Assembly: GCA_963776675.1 (NCBI GenBank)
Contig: CAVZNR010000027.1
Coordinates: 62,001-126,000 of the forward strand
Reading direction: 5' to 3'
Source: Hyphomicrobium_A sp963776675
GTDB taxonomy: Bacteria; Pseudomonadota; Alphaproteobacteria; Rhizobiales; Hyphomicrobiaceae
DNA length: 64,000 nt
Shown here: in pieces, positions 20,599 through 29,223 of the stretch
Numbering within the stretch: the stretch's first letter is position 1
Layout of the letters: every line of letters begins with the position of its first letter
Made by a program: the position numbers and the translations under genes
The notes under the pieces: model-generated
The model's input: only the letters and a program-made list of their open reading frames with translations
Told to the model about the DNA's origin: nothing
Database searches by the model: none

Positions 20599-21042
20599 TC
20601 ACGATCTCTTGCCGGTCTTCACGCGCACGCCATAGAGCTCGAGACGATGGCCCACGAGCTTGAATCCAAGCTCGCGTGCGATCCGGTCCTGCAGCGCCTC
20701 GATTGCCTCGTTGCTAAACTCGATGACGCGCCCGCTTTCCACGTCGATGAGATGGTCGTGATGATCACCCGAGGCCTCCTCGTAGCGCCCGCGCCCATGG
20801 CCGAAGTCGTGGCGCTCGAGGATGCCCTTCTCGGCAAAGAGCTTGAGCGTCCGGTAGACGGTCGACAGCGAGATGCGCGCATCGACCTCGTTGGCGCGCC
20901 GATAAACCTCCTCCACATCCGGGTGGTCCTTGGCCGAGCACAAGACGCGCGCAATGATCCGGCGCTGGCCGGTCATGCGCAGGCCCTGCTCCGCACACAG
21001 GAGCTCAATGCGGTTCAGGCACTTGTTGTCTGTTTCGGACAT
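20599..21042 (-). CDS. fur: Fur-family metal-dependent regulator (Fur/Mur type)
   Basis: The 147-residue protein has a winged-helix DNA-binding half (GLRMTGQRRIIARVL, DVEEVYRRANEVDARISLSTVYRTLKLFAEKGI). The dimerisation half includes the metal-binding region FGHGRGRYEEASGDHHDHLI. In Rhizobiales the orthologue at this locus often acts as a manganese-responsive Mur rather than an iron sensor; which one applies here cannot be told from sequence. ATG at 21042 is chosen; an in-frame GTG at 21069 is an alternative. It lies between rimI and plsC. Confidence 0.92.
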   Translation of the reverse strand: MSETDNKCLNRIELLCAEQGLRMTGQRRIIARVLCSAKDHPDVEEVYRRANEVDARISLSTVYRTLKLFAEKGILERHDFGHGRGRYEEASGDHHDHLIDVESGRVIEFSNEAIEALQDRIARELGFKLVGHRLELYGVRVKTGKRS

Positions 21043-21144
21043 GCGGGCAGCGGGTGGATAAGCTCGCACTGTTTCAAGGCTTTATATGTGGGGTGTCGCG
21101 GCGCGTCCACCAGCGCTTGGCCTTGCACAGGCCGCCGCTCGCGC

Positions 21145-21633
21145 TCACAGGTCGAGCGCCAGCACGACGGCGTCCACGGGCTGGCCGCCGGGGCGCCGAT
21201 AATAGGCCTTGCGCCGGCCGGCAGAGACGAAACCGAGCCCCTTGTAGAGCTTGAGCGCGGCGGTGTTGTCGGCGGCAACCTCTAGGTAGAGTCGCCGCAC
21301 CTCGGCGCGTTGGGCGGCGCGCACAAGGCCCTCGATCATATGGCGGGCGATGCCGCGCCGCTGCCATTGGGGCGCGACGCCGACGGACAGGATCTCGGCC
21401 TCGTCGGCGGCGATCTGGCCGATGACGAAGCCGACCAGCGTCTTGGGCTCGCGCACCTGGGCGACGAAAGCCGCCGCGGCGGGATGTTCTATGAGCTGCG
21501 CGATGCTCTCGGCGTCCCACGGGGGATCGAACAGGCGGGCGTGCAGGTCCGCGATGTCCTCGGCGCGATCGGGGCTCGCCCACAGGAGACTCAGGTTGCG
21601 GGGATCGAGCGGAGCATCGGTCGCGTACCTCAT
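21145..21633 (-). CDS. rimI: Ribosomal protein bS18-alanine N-acetyltransferase (RimI-like)
   Basis: This GNAT protein of 162 residues has the acetyl-CoA motif SVGVAPQWQRRGIARHMI and the C-terminal LEVAADNTAALKLYKGLGFV plus RKAYYRR, the RimI pattern. It starts at ATG 21633, overlapping the tsaB stop (ATGA). The tsaB-rimI pair is very widely conserved. RimI acetylates ribosomal protein S18 in E. coli; other N-terminal substrates are possible. Confidence 0.93.
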   Translation of the reverse strand: MRYATDAPLDPRNLSLLWASPDRAEDIADLHARLFDPPWDAESIAQLIEHPAAAAFVAQVREPKTLVGFVIGQIAADEAEILSVGVAPQWQRRGIARHMIEGLVRAAQRAEVRRLYLEVAADNTAALKLYKGLGFVSAGRRKAYYRRPGGQPVDAVVLALDL

Positions 21634-22326
21634 TGCGGCGCTCTCGCAATCGACTTGCCCGCCTGGGGCTTGGCGTCAGGGGGACGCAGATAGAGTGGTG
21701 CCAGCGCCTCGGCCGGCGCACGGCCGATGGCCAGCGCCGCCAGCGCGGTCGCGTCGGGCAGCAGATCGGGAAGATGAGCCTCGGCACTGCGACCGATCTG
21801 GATTGCGGCCTCGGCGACGGCGGCAGCGCCCGAGCCGACGAAAAGCACGGCACTGCTGCGCCCGAGTTGCGCAGCCTCCGCGATCGGCAGCAGCAAAGGA
21901 GGGGACGACTCCTCGGCTCCGCACTTGCCGAAGGCTTGCGCGTAAACCTCTCCGCGCCGGGCATCGACGGCGACGACAAGGTCCTCGCCCGACGGCCGGA
22001 GACCGAGCTCTCGCGAAGCACCCTTGGCCATGACCGCCAGGCTCGAAACACCCACCATGGCGATCCCGGTCGTCAGCGCCAGCCCGCGCGCGGCCGCGAT
22101 GCCGATACGCGTTCCCGTAAAGGTGCCCGGCCCGACCGTGACGGCGATGCGATCGAGATCTGCGAAACTGATGCCGGCGCGTGCCATCACCTCGTCGATC
22201 ATCGGCACCAGGCGCTCCGCATGTCCCGTCTCGAAGCGCTCTGCGCGCCGACGCCGACACCTCGCCGCCGCGCGCCACGCACACGGAGCAGGCATCAAAG
22301 CAGGTGTCGAACGCGAGGATGTTCAT
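21630..22326 (-). pseudogene. tsaB: tsaB (tRNA threonylcarbamoyladenosine protein) with a one-base frame disruption
   Basis: TsaB partners TsaD in making t6A37 in ANN-decoding tRNAs and is normally essential. The N-terminus MNILAFDTCFDACSVCVARG lies in one frame. From about base 22243 the family sequence continues in another: GHAERLVPMIDEVM, VTVGPGTFTGTRIG and so on to RAPQ. Removing one base near 22243 gives 231 residues, the same as E. coli TsaB. No slippery sequence suggests programmed recoding. With three other single-base insertions in this window, a sequence error is the more likely cause. The stop overlaps the rimI start. Confidence 0.88.
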
Positions 22327-22381
22327 GGCTCAAGAGCCTACAGGCAGCGCCGGGCGGTTTCACCAACCGAAATGCGACTAT

Positions 22382-22973
22382 TCAGACGATCTTTGCCATC
22401 TCGTCGAAGGTAAACCGCGGCGAGCGCGGACGCACGCCGGCAGGATCGCCATAGCCGATGTTGCACAGGAAATTGGATTTTACGGTTGTGCCGGCGAAGA
22501 AGGCTTTATCCACACCCTCGTTGTCGAAGCCCGACATGGGCCCGCAGTCGAGCCCATGCAGGCGCGCGGCCAGGATCAGGTAGGCACCCTGCAGCGAACC
22601 GTTGCGGAAGGCGGTTTCCTTGATCTTGTCGGGCTTGCCGGCAAACCAGCTGCGCGCATCGGTGTGGGGAAAGAGCTTGGGCAGGTGCTCGTAGAATTCG
22701 AGGTCGTAGCCGATGATGGCGCAGACGGGCGCCTGCATGGTCTTGTCGCGATTGCCGTCGCTCAAGTGTGGCTTCAGGCGCTCCTTGGCCTCCTGTGGAC
22801 TTCACAAAAACGAAGCGTGCCGGCGAGCAGTTGCCGCTCGTCGGGCCCATCTTGAGCGTGTCGACCAGCTCATGCAGCAGGCCGTCCGGCACCTCTTTCG
22901 ACTGCCACTTGTTGTGCGTATGGGCGTCGAGAAACAGCCGGCGGAGCGCGTCGTCGTCGATAGATTGCGACAT
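22382..22973 (-). pseudogene. RutE-like nitroreductase-family protein with a one-base frame disruption
   Basis: The N-terminal part (ALRRLFLDAHTHNKW, MGPTSGNCSPARFVFVKS) and the C-terminal part (LSDGNRDKTMQAPVCAIIGY, CGPMSGFDNEGVDKAFF, SNFLCNIGYGD) fit the malonic semialdehyde reductase/RutE-HadB nitroreductase family, which uses FMN. The two parts are in different frames; dropping one base near 22792 joins them as KSTEAKERLKPHLSDG and gives 196 residues, the length of E. coli RutE. No other rut genes are nearby, so the substrate is unknown. It is a probable insertion error, though true inactivation is possible for this non-essential enzyme. Confidence 0.85.
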
Positions 22974-23015
22974 TGGGGGTCCTTTCGAGCCCGAGTATTT
23001 CCTCCGAGCCTAATG

Positions 23016-23044
23016 GAAAACCCCGCCTCATTGGGCGGGGTTCC
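23016..23044 (-). terminator. Rho-independent terminator after nfuA
   Basis: On the minus strand a 9-bp stem (AACCCCGCC / GGCGGGGTT) with a 6-nt loop is followed by TTTT. It lies 21 bases past the nfuA stop and upstream of the nitroreductase gene, so it separates the two. Confidence 0.85.
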
Positions 23045-23065
23045 ACAGATCCCTGATGTCGGACG

Positions 23066-23620
23066 TCAGACGGCCTGGACCTCTTGGACCTCGGGGCAGA
23101 AGTGCCTCAAGAGGTTCTCGATGCCGTGACGCAACGTGGCGGTCGAGCTGGGGCAGCCTGAGCAGGCGCCACGCATGTGCAGGTAGACGATGCCCTCGCG
23201 GAAGCCGGAGAACGTGATGTCGCCGCCGTCCTGCGCAACCGCCGGGCGCACCCGCGTCTCGAGCAGCTCCTTGATCGTGTCGACGACTGCCTGGTCCTTG
23301 GGATCGAACGAGATGCCGGCGGCGTCGTTGGCACCGTCCTCGGCCACGATGGGCGCGCCGGAGACGTAGTGCTCCATGATGGCGCCAAGCACCATCGGTT
23401 TGAGGTGCTGCCACTCCACCTCGCCCTTGGTCACCGAGATGAAGTCCGAGCCCAAGAACACGCCGCGCACGCCCTTGATGTCGAACAGCCGCGTCGCCAG
23501 TGGCGAGGCCAGAGCCTCGCTCTTGTCGGTGAAATCGGCAGTGCCTTCCGCCAGCACCTTCTTGCCCGGAATGAACTTGAGCGTGGCGGGATTGGGGGTC
23601 GCCTCAGTCTGAATGAACAT
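23066..23620 (-). CDS. NfuA-type iron-sulfur cluster carrier
   Basis: The 184-residue protein has an N-terminal Nfu/NifU_N domain (MFIQTEATPNPATLKFIPG, GVFLGSDFISVTK). The C-terminal NifU domain carries the cluster-binding CxxC (MRGACSGCPSSTATLRHGIE). It delivers 4Fe-4S clusters to client proteins. ATG at 23620 is chosen by family similarity over the open frame to 23668. A 17-bp palindrome resembling an Irr iron control element lies about 62 bp upstream, so iron-dependent control is likely. Confidence 0.95.
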   Translation of the reverse strand: MFIQTEATPNPATLKFIPGKKVLAEGTADFTDKSEALASPLATRLFDIKGVRGVFLGSDFISVTKGEVEWQHLKPMVLGAIMEHYVSGAPIVAEDGANDAAGISFDPKDQAVVDTIKELLETRVRPAVAQDGGDITFSGFREGIVYLHMRGACSGCPSSTATLRHGIENLLRHFCPEVQEVQAV

Positions 23621-23682
23621 CGCCTCGCGTCTCCGTCTCGACAGCGCGCCCGCCTTCTTGAAAAGCATATGCGCCGCTGTTT

Positions 23683-23699
23683 CTTAGAACAACTCTAAG
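23683..23699. promoter_or_regulatory. Candidate iron control element (Irr site) upstream of nfuA
   Basis: The sequence CTTAGAACAACTCTAAG is a near-perfect inverted repeat. It matches the pattern TTAGAA-N3-TTCTAA, which I recall as the ICE bound by the Rhizobiales regulator Irr, at 11 of 12 fixed positions. It lies about 62 bp upstream of the nfuA start. The match is visible; regulation by Irr is inferred, and no irr gene is in the window. Confidence 0.5.
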
Positions 23700-23740
23700 A
23701 TAGGACGCAATGCGTGGTTTTGCGACCCCCCACCGCGGCC

Positions 23741-24250
23741 CTAGGCGAGGGCCTGAATATCCTCCAGATCCAGCGTTCCGGGCACGATAGTCACGGGAAT
23801 CGGAAAACTGCCCGCCGCCGTGCCGGCCGCCAGCGAGGCGACGAGCGGGCCCGGTCCCGCCGGATCTGTGGAGGCGCCGAGCACCAGGATGGCAATGTCC
23901 TCGTCCTCGTCGATCAGCTTGCGGATCTCCTCGCCCTTTGGCCCTTCGCGGATGATCTCCTCGGATGCCACGTTCTCGAAACCGACGAGATTGAGCTTGC
24001 GCCGGAACAGCCGGAATAGCGCCTTGGCCTTGGTGGTCTCCTCCTCCACCTGCTGCTGGCGCACGTTGATCCAATGCTGGAATTCCTGCGGCACGATCAC
24101 ATAGACCATAACGATCGAGCCAGACGAGCGCTGGATGCGACTGGCCGCATAGTAGAGCGCTCCCTCCACCTCCTGGCTCTCGTCGACGACGATCAGGAAC
24201 TTGCGGAAGTGGCCCGCTTCGAAGGAGCGACGTTTTTTGGCTACGGTCAT
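23741..24250 (-). CDS. Universal stress protein family (UspA fold)
   Basis: The 169-residue protein begins with a basic stretch and then KFLIVVDESQEVEGALYYAA. It ends in VLGASTDPAGPGPLV and GSFPIPVTIVPG, where a G-2x-G-9x-G(S/T)-type nucleotide-binding loop is only partly kept. This class sits between trpS and nfuA in many Hyphomicrobiales. Its function is uncharacterised beyond a stress-linked, possibly ATP-binding, cytoplasmic role. ATG at 24250. Confidence 0.85.
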   Translation of the reverse strand: MTVAKKRRSFEAGHFRKFLIVVDESQEVEGALYYAASRIQRSSGSIVMVYVIVPQEFQHWINVRQQQVEEETTKAKALFRLFRRKLNLVGFENVASEEIIREGPKGEEIRKLIDEDEDIAILVLGASTDPAGPGPLVASLAAGTAAGSFPIPVTIVPGTLDLEDIQALA

Positions 24251-24345
24251 GCGCGCATGCTGCCACGTGGCGGTGACACCCACAACAACGGCGTCGATGG
24301 GGACTTACAACGAGGCGAGGTGGCGGGGACAAACGGCCCCACGCG

Positions 24346-25383
24346 TCAAGCCCGCACGAAGCCGACGATGTCCTTGACCTCGTCCATAATGGGCTTGGCG
24401 ATTGTGCGGGCGCGAGCGCTGCCGTCGGCGAGGATGCGGTCGATCTCGGAGATGTCCGACATCAAGCGCTTGGTCTCGGCCGCAATCGGGCCCAGACGCT
24501 CAACACACAGCTCGGCCAGCACCTTCTTGAAGGCGGAGAATTGCGCTCCGCCGAATTCGCTGAGGACGTCTGCTTTGGTCAGACCCGCCAATGCCGCATA
24601 GATGCCGACCAGGTTCTCCGCCTCCGCCCGGCCTTCCAGGCCCTTCTCCTCGGTGGGCAACGGCTCGGGATCGGTCCGCGCCTTCTGGATCTTCTTGGCG
24701 ACAGTGTCGGCGTCGTCCGACAGGTTGATGCGCGACAGGTCGGAAGGGTCCGACTTCGACATCTTCTTGGTGCCGTCGCGCAGGCTCATGACGCGCGTCG
24801 CCGGACCGGTGATGACTGGCTCGGGCTGGGGAAAGAACAGGCCGTCGGCGTACCCCGCCTTCTCGATCGACACCTTGAAGTCGTTGTTGAACTTCTGCGC
24901 AATGTCGCGCGACAGCTCCAGGTGCTGCTTCTGGTCGTGGCCGACCGGCACGTGCGTCGCCTTGTAGGCCAGGATGTCGGCGGCCATCAGGTTGGGGTAG
25001 ACGTAGAGCCCCACCGAGGCGTTCTCGCGATCCTTGCCGGCCTTCTCCTTGAACTGCGTCATACGATTGAGCCAGCCCAGCCGGGCGACGCAGTTGAACA
25101 CCCAGGCAAGCTCAGCGTGCTCGGACACCGCGCTCTGGTTGAATAGGATCGAGCGCTTCGGGTCGAGGCCCGAGGCGATGTAGGCGGCCGTCACCTGACG
25201 GATCGCCGACTTGAGCTCGCCGGGATCCTGCCAGACGGTGATGGCGTGCATATCTACGACGCAGTAGATGCACTCGTGGGTCTTCTGCAGCTCGATCCAC
25301 TGCAGCATGGCACCCAGATAATTGCCGAGGTGCAGGCTGCCCGTCGGCTGCATGCCGGAGAAGACCCGCTCCTTGAATGCCAT
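24346..25383 (-). CDS. trpS: Tryptophanyl-tRNA synthetase
   Basis: This class Ic synthetase charges tRNA-Trp. The 345-residue product shows the HIGH-type motif SGMQPTGSLHLGNYLGA, the VPVGHDQKQHLELSRDIA segment and the KMSKS loop (DGTKKMSKSDPSD). It follows murJ by about 70 bp and precedes the usp gene, the standard local order. Confidence 0.97.
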   Translation of the reverse strand: MAFKERVFSGMQPTGSLHLGNYLGAMLQWIELQKTHECIYCVVDMHAITVWQDPGELKSAIRQVTAAYIASGLDPKRSILFNQSAVSEHAELAWVFNCVARLGWLNRMTQFKEKAGKDRENASVGLYVYPNLMAADILAYKATHVPVGHDQKQHLELSRDIAQKFNNDFKVSIEKAGYADGLFFPQPEPVITGPATRVMSLRDGTKKMSKSDPSDLSRINLSDDADTVAKKIQKARTDPEPLPTEEKGLEGRAEAENLVGIYAALAGLTKADVLSEFGGAQFSAFKKVLAELCVERLGPIAAETKRLMSDISEIDRILADGSARARTIAKPIMDEVKDIVGFVRA

Positions 25384-25454
25384 TGTTTTTTCTCCCTCGA
25401 CCGGGGCGCGTTATGGCGTGGCGGGGCGCGCCGCGCAAGAGCGGGTTTTGGGGC

Positions 25455-27047
25455 TCAGATCGTGGTCGGCGGGGTGCGGTGCTGCATAAAGCTGCGCAGC
25501 TGGCGCATGTCGAGAGCGCCCGTCGCGAAGACCGCCACCACGTAGACCAGAAGCCCCGATCCGACGAGCGCAACGAGCGACCCGATGCGCTGCAGCGCCG
25601 GAGCCGAGGCGCCGATGCTGCCCGCGAGGGCCTCCTGCACCAACCACAAAACGATGCCCATCACGGCACTCGCCAGCACGATGCGCGGCAGCGTCCGCAC
25701 AAGCCGGCGATCGGCCACGAGATAGCCGCGCCTGACCAGGGTTGCATAGAGAAGCCCGGCATTGAGCCAGCCGCCGAGCGTCGTCGCCACGGCGATGCCG
25801 AGGTGCGGCATCAGTCCATAGGCGCGGAACAGGAAAAAGAGCGCGATAGAGCCCGCCGTATTGGCGACCAGGCTCACGCTCGCATAGATCATCGGCGTCT
25901 TGGTGTCCTCGCGCGCGAAGTAGGCCGGCGAGAACACCTTGATCAACACGAAGGCCGGGAGGCCGAGCGCGAAGATGCCGAGCGCATAGGCCGTTGCCGG
26001 GGTATCGGCAGCGGTGAAGGCGCCGCGCTCAAACAGGCCAGCGACGATGGCGCTCGGCGCCACGGCCAGCGCCACGGCTGCCGGCAACGTCAGCAGCATC
26101 GAGAATTCGAGCGAGCGGTTCTGGCTGTCCATGACGGCCGCGTGGTTCTCGGCCTTCAGGTGCCGCGATACGTCGGGCAGCAACACCACACCCACGGCGA
26201 TGCCGACGATGGCGAGCGGCAGCTCGTACACGCGATCGGCATAGTAGAGGTACGACACCGCGCCGTTCTGCAGCGAGGCGATCACCGTCCCGATCACGAT
26301 GTTGAACTGAGTGACGCCGCCCGCGATCACGCCGGGAATGCCGAGACGGATGAGCCGGCGCATACCCTCGGTCATGCGCGGGCGTCGCAGCTTCAGCCAG
26401 ATATCGTTGCGTCGCAGTCCATCGACGAGCAGCCAGAGCTGCAGGATCCCCGCCGCGAAGACGCCCCAAGCCTGAATGACACCGGCCATGGGATCGTCGG
26501 TGAAGCCGAGCCCCATGGCAGTCAGCGTCGCCGCCATCATGGTGACGTTCAACACGATGGAGACCGACGAGCTCTCGACGAACTTGCCGAACGAGTTCAG
26601 CACGCCCGACATCATCGCCACGAGCGACATGCACACAAGGTAGGGCATGGTGATGCGCGTCAGCAGGATGGCGAGATCGAACTTGTCCGGCGTCTCGCTG
26701 AAGCCCGGCGCCAGGCCGTACATGAGCAGCGGCATGGTGATCTCGGCGACCACCGTGAGCACCAGCAGGATAAACACAAGCCCCGACATCGCCTCCTCGG
26801 CGAAGGCGCGCGCGTCCTCGCGGTCGCCCTCCAACCGCTTGGCGAACAGCGGCACGAAGGCGGCGTTGAAGGCGCCCTCCCCGAACAGCCGGCGGAACAG
26901 GTTGGGAAAGCGGAAGGCGACGAAAAAGGCGTCCGCCACGGCCCCGCTGCCCAGCGTCGCGGCAATGAGGATGTCACGCACGAAGCCGAAGACCCGGCTC
27001 AGAAGCGTCAGGCCGCCGACGGTCGCGAAGGAGCGGTAGAGCTGCAT
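25455..27047 (-). CDS. murJ: Lipid II flippase MurJ (MviN)
   Basis: MurJ flips lipid II to the periplasmic face for peptidoglycan synthesis. The 530-residue protein begins MQLYRSFATVGGLTLLSRVFGF and has about 14 hydrophobic helices. It includes the family stretches ADAFFVAFRFPNLFRRLFGEGAF and RITMPYLVCMSLVA. ATG at 27047 is chosen by homology. In many Hyphomicrobiales glnD lies directly upstream; here two plus-strand genes intervene. Confidence 0.96.
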   Translation of the reverse strand: MQLYRSFATVGGLTLLSRVFGFVRDILIAATLGSGAVADAFFVAFRFPNLFRRLFGEGAFNAAFVPLFAKRLEGDREDARAFAEEAMSGLVFILLVLTVVAEITMPLLMYGLAPGFSETPDKFDLAILLTRITMPYLVCMSLVAMMSGVLNSFGKFVESSSVSIVLNVTMMAATLTAMGLGFTDDPMAGVIQAWGVFAAGILQLWLLVDGLRRNDIWLKLRRPRMTEGMRRLIRLGIPGVIAGGVTQFNIVIGTVIASLQNGAVSYLYYADRVYELPLAIVGIAVGVVLLPDVSRHLKAENHAAVMDSQNRSLEFSMLLTLPAAVALAVAPSAIVAGLFERGAFTAADTPATAYALGIFALGLPAFVLIKVFSPAYFAREDTKTPMIYASVSLVANTAGSIALFFLFRAYGLMPHLGIAVATTLGGWLNAGLLYATLVRRGYLVADRRLVRTLPRIVLASAVMGIVLWLVQEALAGSIGASAPALQRIGSLVALVGSGLLVYVVAVFATGALDMRQLRSFMQHRTPPTTI

Positions 27048-27183
27048 GGGGGGTGAGCCGTAGCGGAGCGTTGCGGCAAGGGCAAGGGCTTCCGCATGCC
27101 CGCGTCGCCGCACTCACAAAGCAGCTCGTTGACACCGGCCGGGCGATCACGGACAAGATTGGCATCCCGGGGGAGGGCGAAAA

Positions 27184-27837
27184 ATGTTTCCGATCGGCGA
27201 CGACAATTCCACGCGGCGGTCGCTTCCCTACGTCACCTATGCCCTGGTCGCCATCAACCTCCTCGTCTTTCTGTTGGAGCTCAGCAACGGGGACGCCTTT
27301 ATCCAGGAATGGGCCTTTATTCCGGCCCGCTTCTCGGCCGACCCCGTCGCCAACATCCCAACCGTCTTCAGCGCCATGTTCATGCACGGCGGCTGGCTGC
27401 ACCTGGGCGGCAACATGCTCTACCTGTGGATCTTCGGCGACAACGTCGAGGACCGGTTCGGGCACCTGAAATTCCTCGTGTTCTATCTGCTTGCCGGCAT
27501 TGCAGCGACGTTCGCCCAGTATTTCGTGCTGCCGGAATCGAGCGTTCCCAACGTCGGGGCCTCCGGCGCCATTGCCGGCGTGCTCGGCGCCTACCTGCTC
27601 ATGTTCCCAAAGGCGCGCGTCAACGTGCTGCTCGGGCGCAGCGTCGTCGCCATGCCGGCTATCGTTGTTTTGGGCTTCTGGATCGTGCTCCAGCTCGTGA
27701 GCGGCGTGGGCTCGATTGCATATACGGACGCTGATGTGGGCGGAGTCGCCTACATGGCCCACGTCGGCGGATTCGCCGCCGGCTTCCTCATGGCGTTCGT
27801 TTTCAGGGGCGCCGGACGCCCCAGCATCGGGGCTTAA
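27184..27837 (+). CDS. Rhomboid-family intramembrane serine protease
   Basis: The 217-residue membrane protein has about six helices and the rhomboid catalytic dyad: Ser128 in GASGAIAGVLGAY and His193 in YMAHVGGFAAGF. The HGGWLHLGGNMLYL loop holds the conserved His/Asn near the oxyanion hole. It should cleave transmembrane helices of unknown substrates. GGGAGGG lies just ahead of ATG 27184. It is divergent from murJ and followed by the OmpA-like gene on the same strand. Confidence 0.93.
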   Translation: MFPIGDDNSTRRSLPYVTYALVAINLLVFLLELSNGDAFIQEWAFIPARFSADPVANIPTVFSAMFMHGGWLHLGGNMLYLWIFGDNVEDRFGHLKFLVFYLLAGIAATFAQYFVLPESSVPNVGASGAIAGVLGAYLLMFPKARVNVLLGRSVVAMPAIVVLGFWIVLQLVSGVGSIAYTDADVGGVAYMAHVGGFAAGFLMAFVFRGAGRPSIGA

Positions 27838-27951
27838 ACGGCCTCGCGCGGGCCCGCATCAACCTTCTCCGGACCCGCCGCCTTGAATGCGCCGGCCATT
27901 TCGCCGACAATGGTGAGACTTGGGAGGGGGCTAAGGCGCGAGATAAAAAAC

Positions 27952-29202
27952 ATGACACGCCTGGCTGTTCCGATTTTGATCTTGCTGCTCATGCTGTTCG
28001 CAGGAGCGGTATGGCTGCTTGCTGTCTACGTCGATCTTCCCCAGTTGGCAGGCAGGCCGCCCGCTGAGGTGCCGGCGATCTCTGACCAGAGTACGCCTGC
28101 GGACGCGGCGCGCTCTGGCGCATCGACCGCCGAGGCACCCAGTGCCGACGGCCAGCCCAACGCTTCTTTCGACGTGGCGCGCATCGACCCGCAGGGCACC
28201 TCGGTGTTCGCCGGCCGCGCCGAGCCCGGCTCAACCGTCACCATCGTGGGCGACGGCAAGCCCGTCGGCACGGCGCAAGCGGACGAGAACGGCGAGTGGA
28301 CATTTGCGACGGAGCATCCCTTCGCCAGCGCCGATCCCAAGCTGGCGCTCTCCGTCAAATCCGCCGCCGAGACCAAGGCCGAGAAGAAGAAGGCCGACCA
28401 GACCAAGGTGGCCGGCAGCCTGGAGACGCGCGAGGCAGCTAAGAATGGGCCCGAGCAAAAGTCGGCTGGAACGGTCGCCAAGAACCTGCTGAAGGACTTC
28501 GAAGGCATGGTTGCCGCCGCGCGCACCGAGGCCGAGCAGGAAAAAAAGAAAGCGGCGGAAAGCCAGGCCGAGGCAAACGCCGTGACCAAGAGCGAGGACA
28601 AGGCCGAAACCGAGGCTGCTGAGCGATCCGAGCCCGCGCAGGGCGAGGTCGCGCAGAAGGAAGTTGTGCCCAAGGAGCAGAAGGAAGCACGAGTGGTCGT
28701 GCCGGAGCCTCCACTCCAGCCTTCTCCTCCGGCTGCGACACCGACGGCGCCGCAGAACAGCGAGACGCCTCCGCAGCAGGCAGCCGCGCCGCCGAGCACA
28801 TCACCTCCAACGCGGCTCGCCACTACCGGCCCGGAGAAGCCCGCCACCGCCAACAAGCCGATCCCGGTGCCGATCACCTTCGTGTTCAACGAGGCGACGT
28901 TCACGCCGGAGGGCCGCAAGGCGGTCGAGCTGCTGCTCGAATATCTCGAGATCAAGCACTTCGCCCGCGTCTCCATGACCGGGCACGCCGACGAGCGCGG
29001 GACGGAGGAGCTCAACATGGAATTGTCCAAGGAGCGTCTCGACACCGTGGCGGAGTACCTCAAAAGCGGCGGCTACGACGGCAAGCTCCAGCTCATCCCC
29101 AAGGGTGAGACGGAGCCGTATACCGGCGTGGATCGCAGCAAGTACTCGAAGGAAGACCTCTATCAGCTCGACCGCCGCGTCGAGCTGAACACCACGCCCT
29201 GA
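27952..29202 (+). CDS. OmpA-family protein with N-terminal membrane anchor and Ig-like domain
   Basis: From ATG 27952 (MTRLAVPILILLLMLF) the 416-residue protein has one N-terminal helix, then a Pro/Ala-rich linker. A bacterial Ig-like module of about 50 residues follows (DPQGTSVFAGRAEPGSTVTIVG, ADENGEWTF). A long Ala/Glu/Lys-rich probably helical region comes next, then a C-terminal OmpA domain (VTFVFNEATFT-like, SMTGHADERGTEELN). The GHADxxG pattern predicts peptidoglycan binding. It resembles Ig-like/LysM or OmpA periplasmic proteins of Rhizobiales. The stop lies 21 bp from the convergent glnD. Confidence 0.8.
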   Translation: MTRLAVPILILLLMLFAGAVWLLAVYVDLPQLAGRPPAEVPAISDQSTPADAARSGASTAEAPSADGQPNASFDVARIDPQGTSVFAGRAEPGSTVTIVGDGKPVGTAQADENGEWTFATEHPFASADPKLALSVKSAAETKAEKKKADQTKVAGSLETREAAKNGPEQKSAGTVAKNLLKDFEGMVAAARTEAEQEKKKAAESQAEANAVTKSEDKAETEAAERSEPAQGEVAQKEVVPKEQKEARVVVPEPPLQPSPPAATPTAPQNSETPPQQAAAPPSTSPPTRLATTGPEKPATANKPIPVPITFVFNEATFTPEGRKAVELLLEYLEIKHFARVSMTGHADERGTEELNMELSKERLDTVAEYLKSGGYDGKLQLIPKGETEPYTGVDRSKYSKEDLYQLDRRVELNTTP

Positions 29203-29223
29203 GGGTGGGGCCGGCGTGACGGG

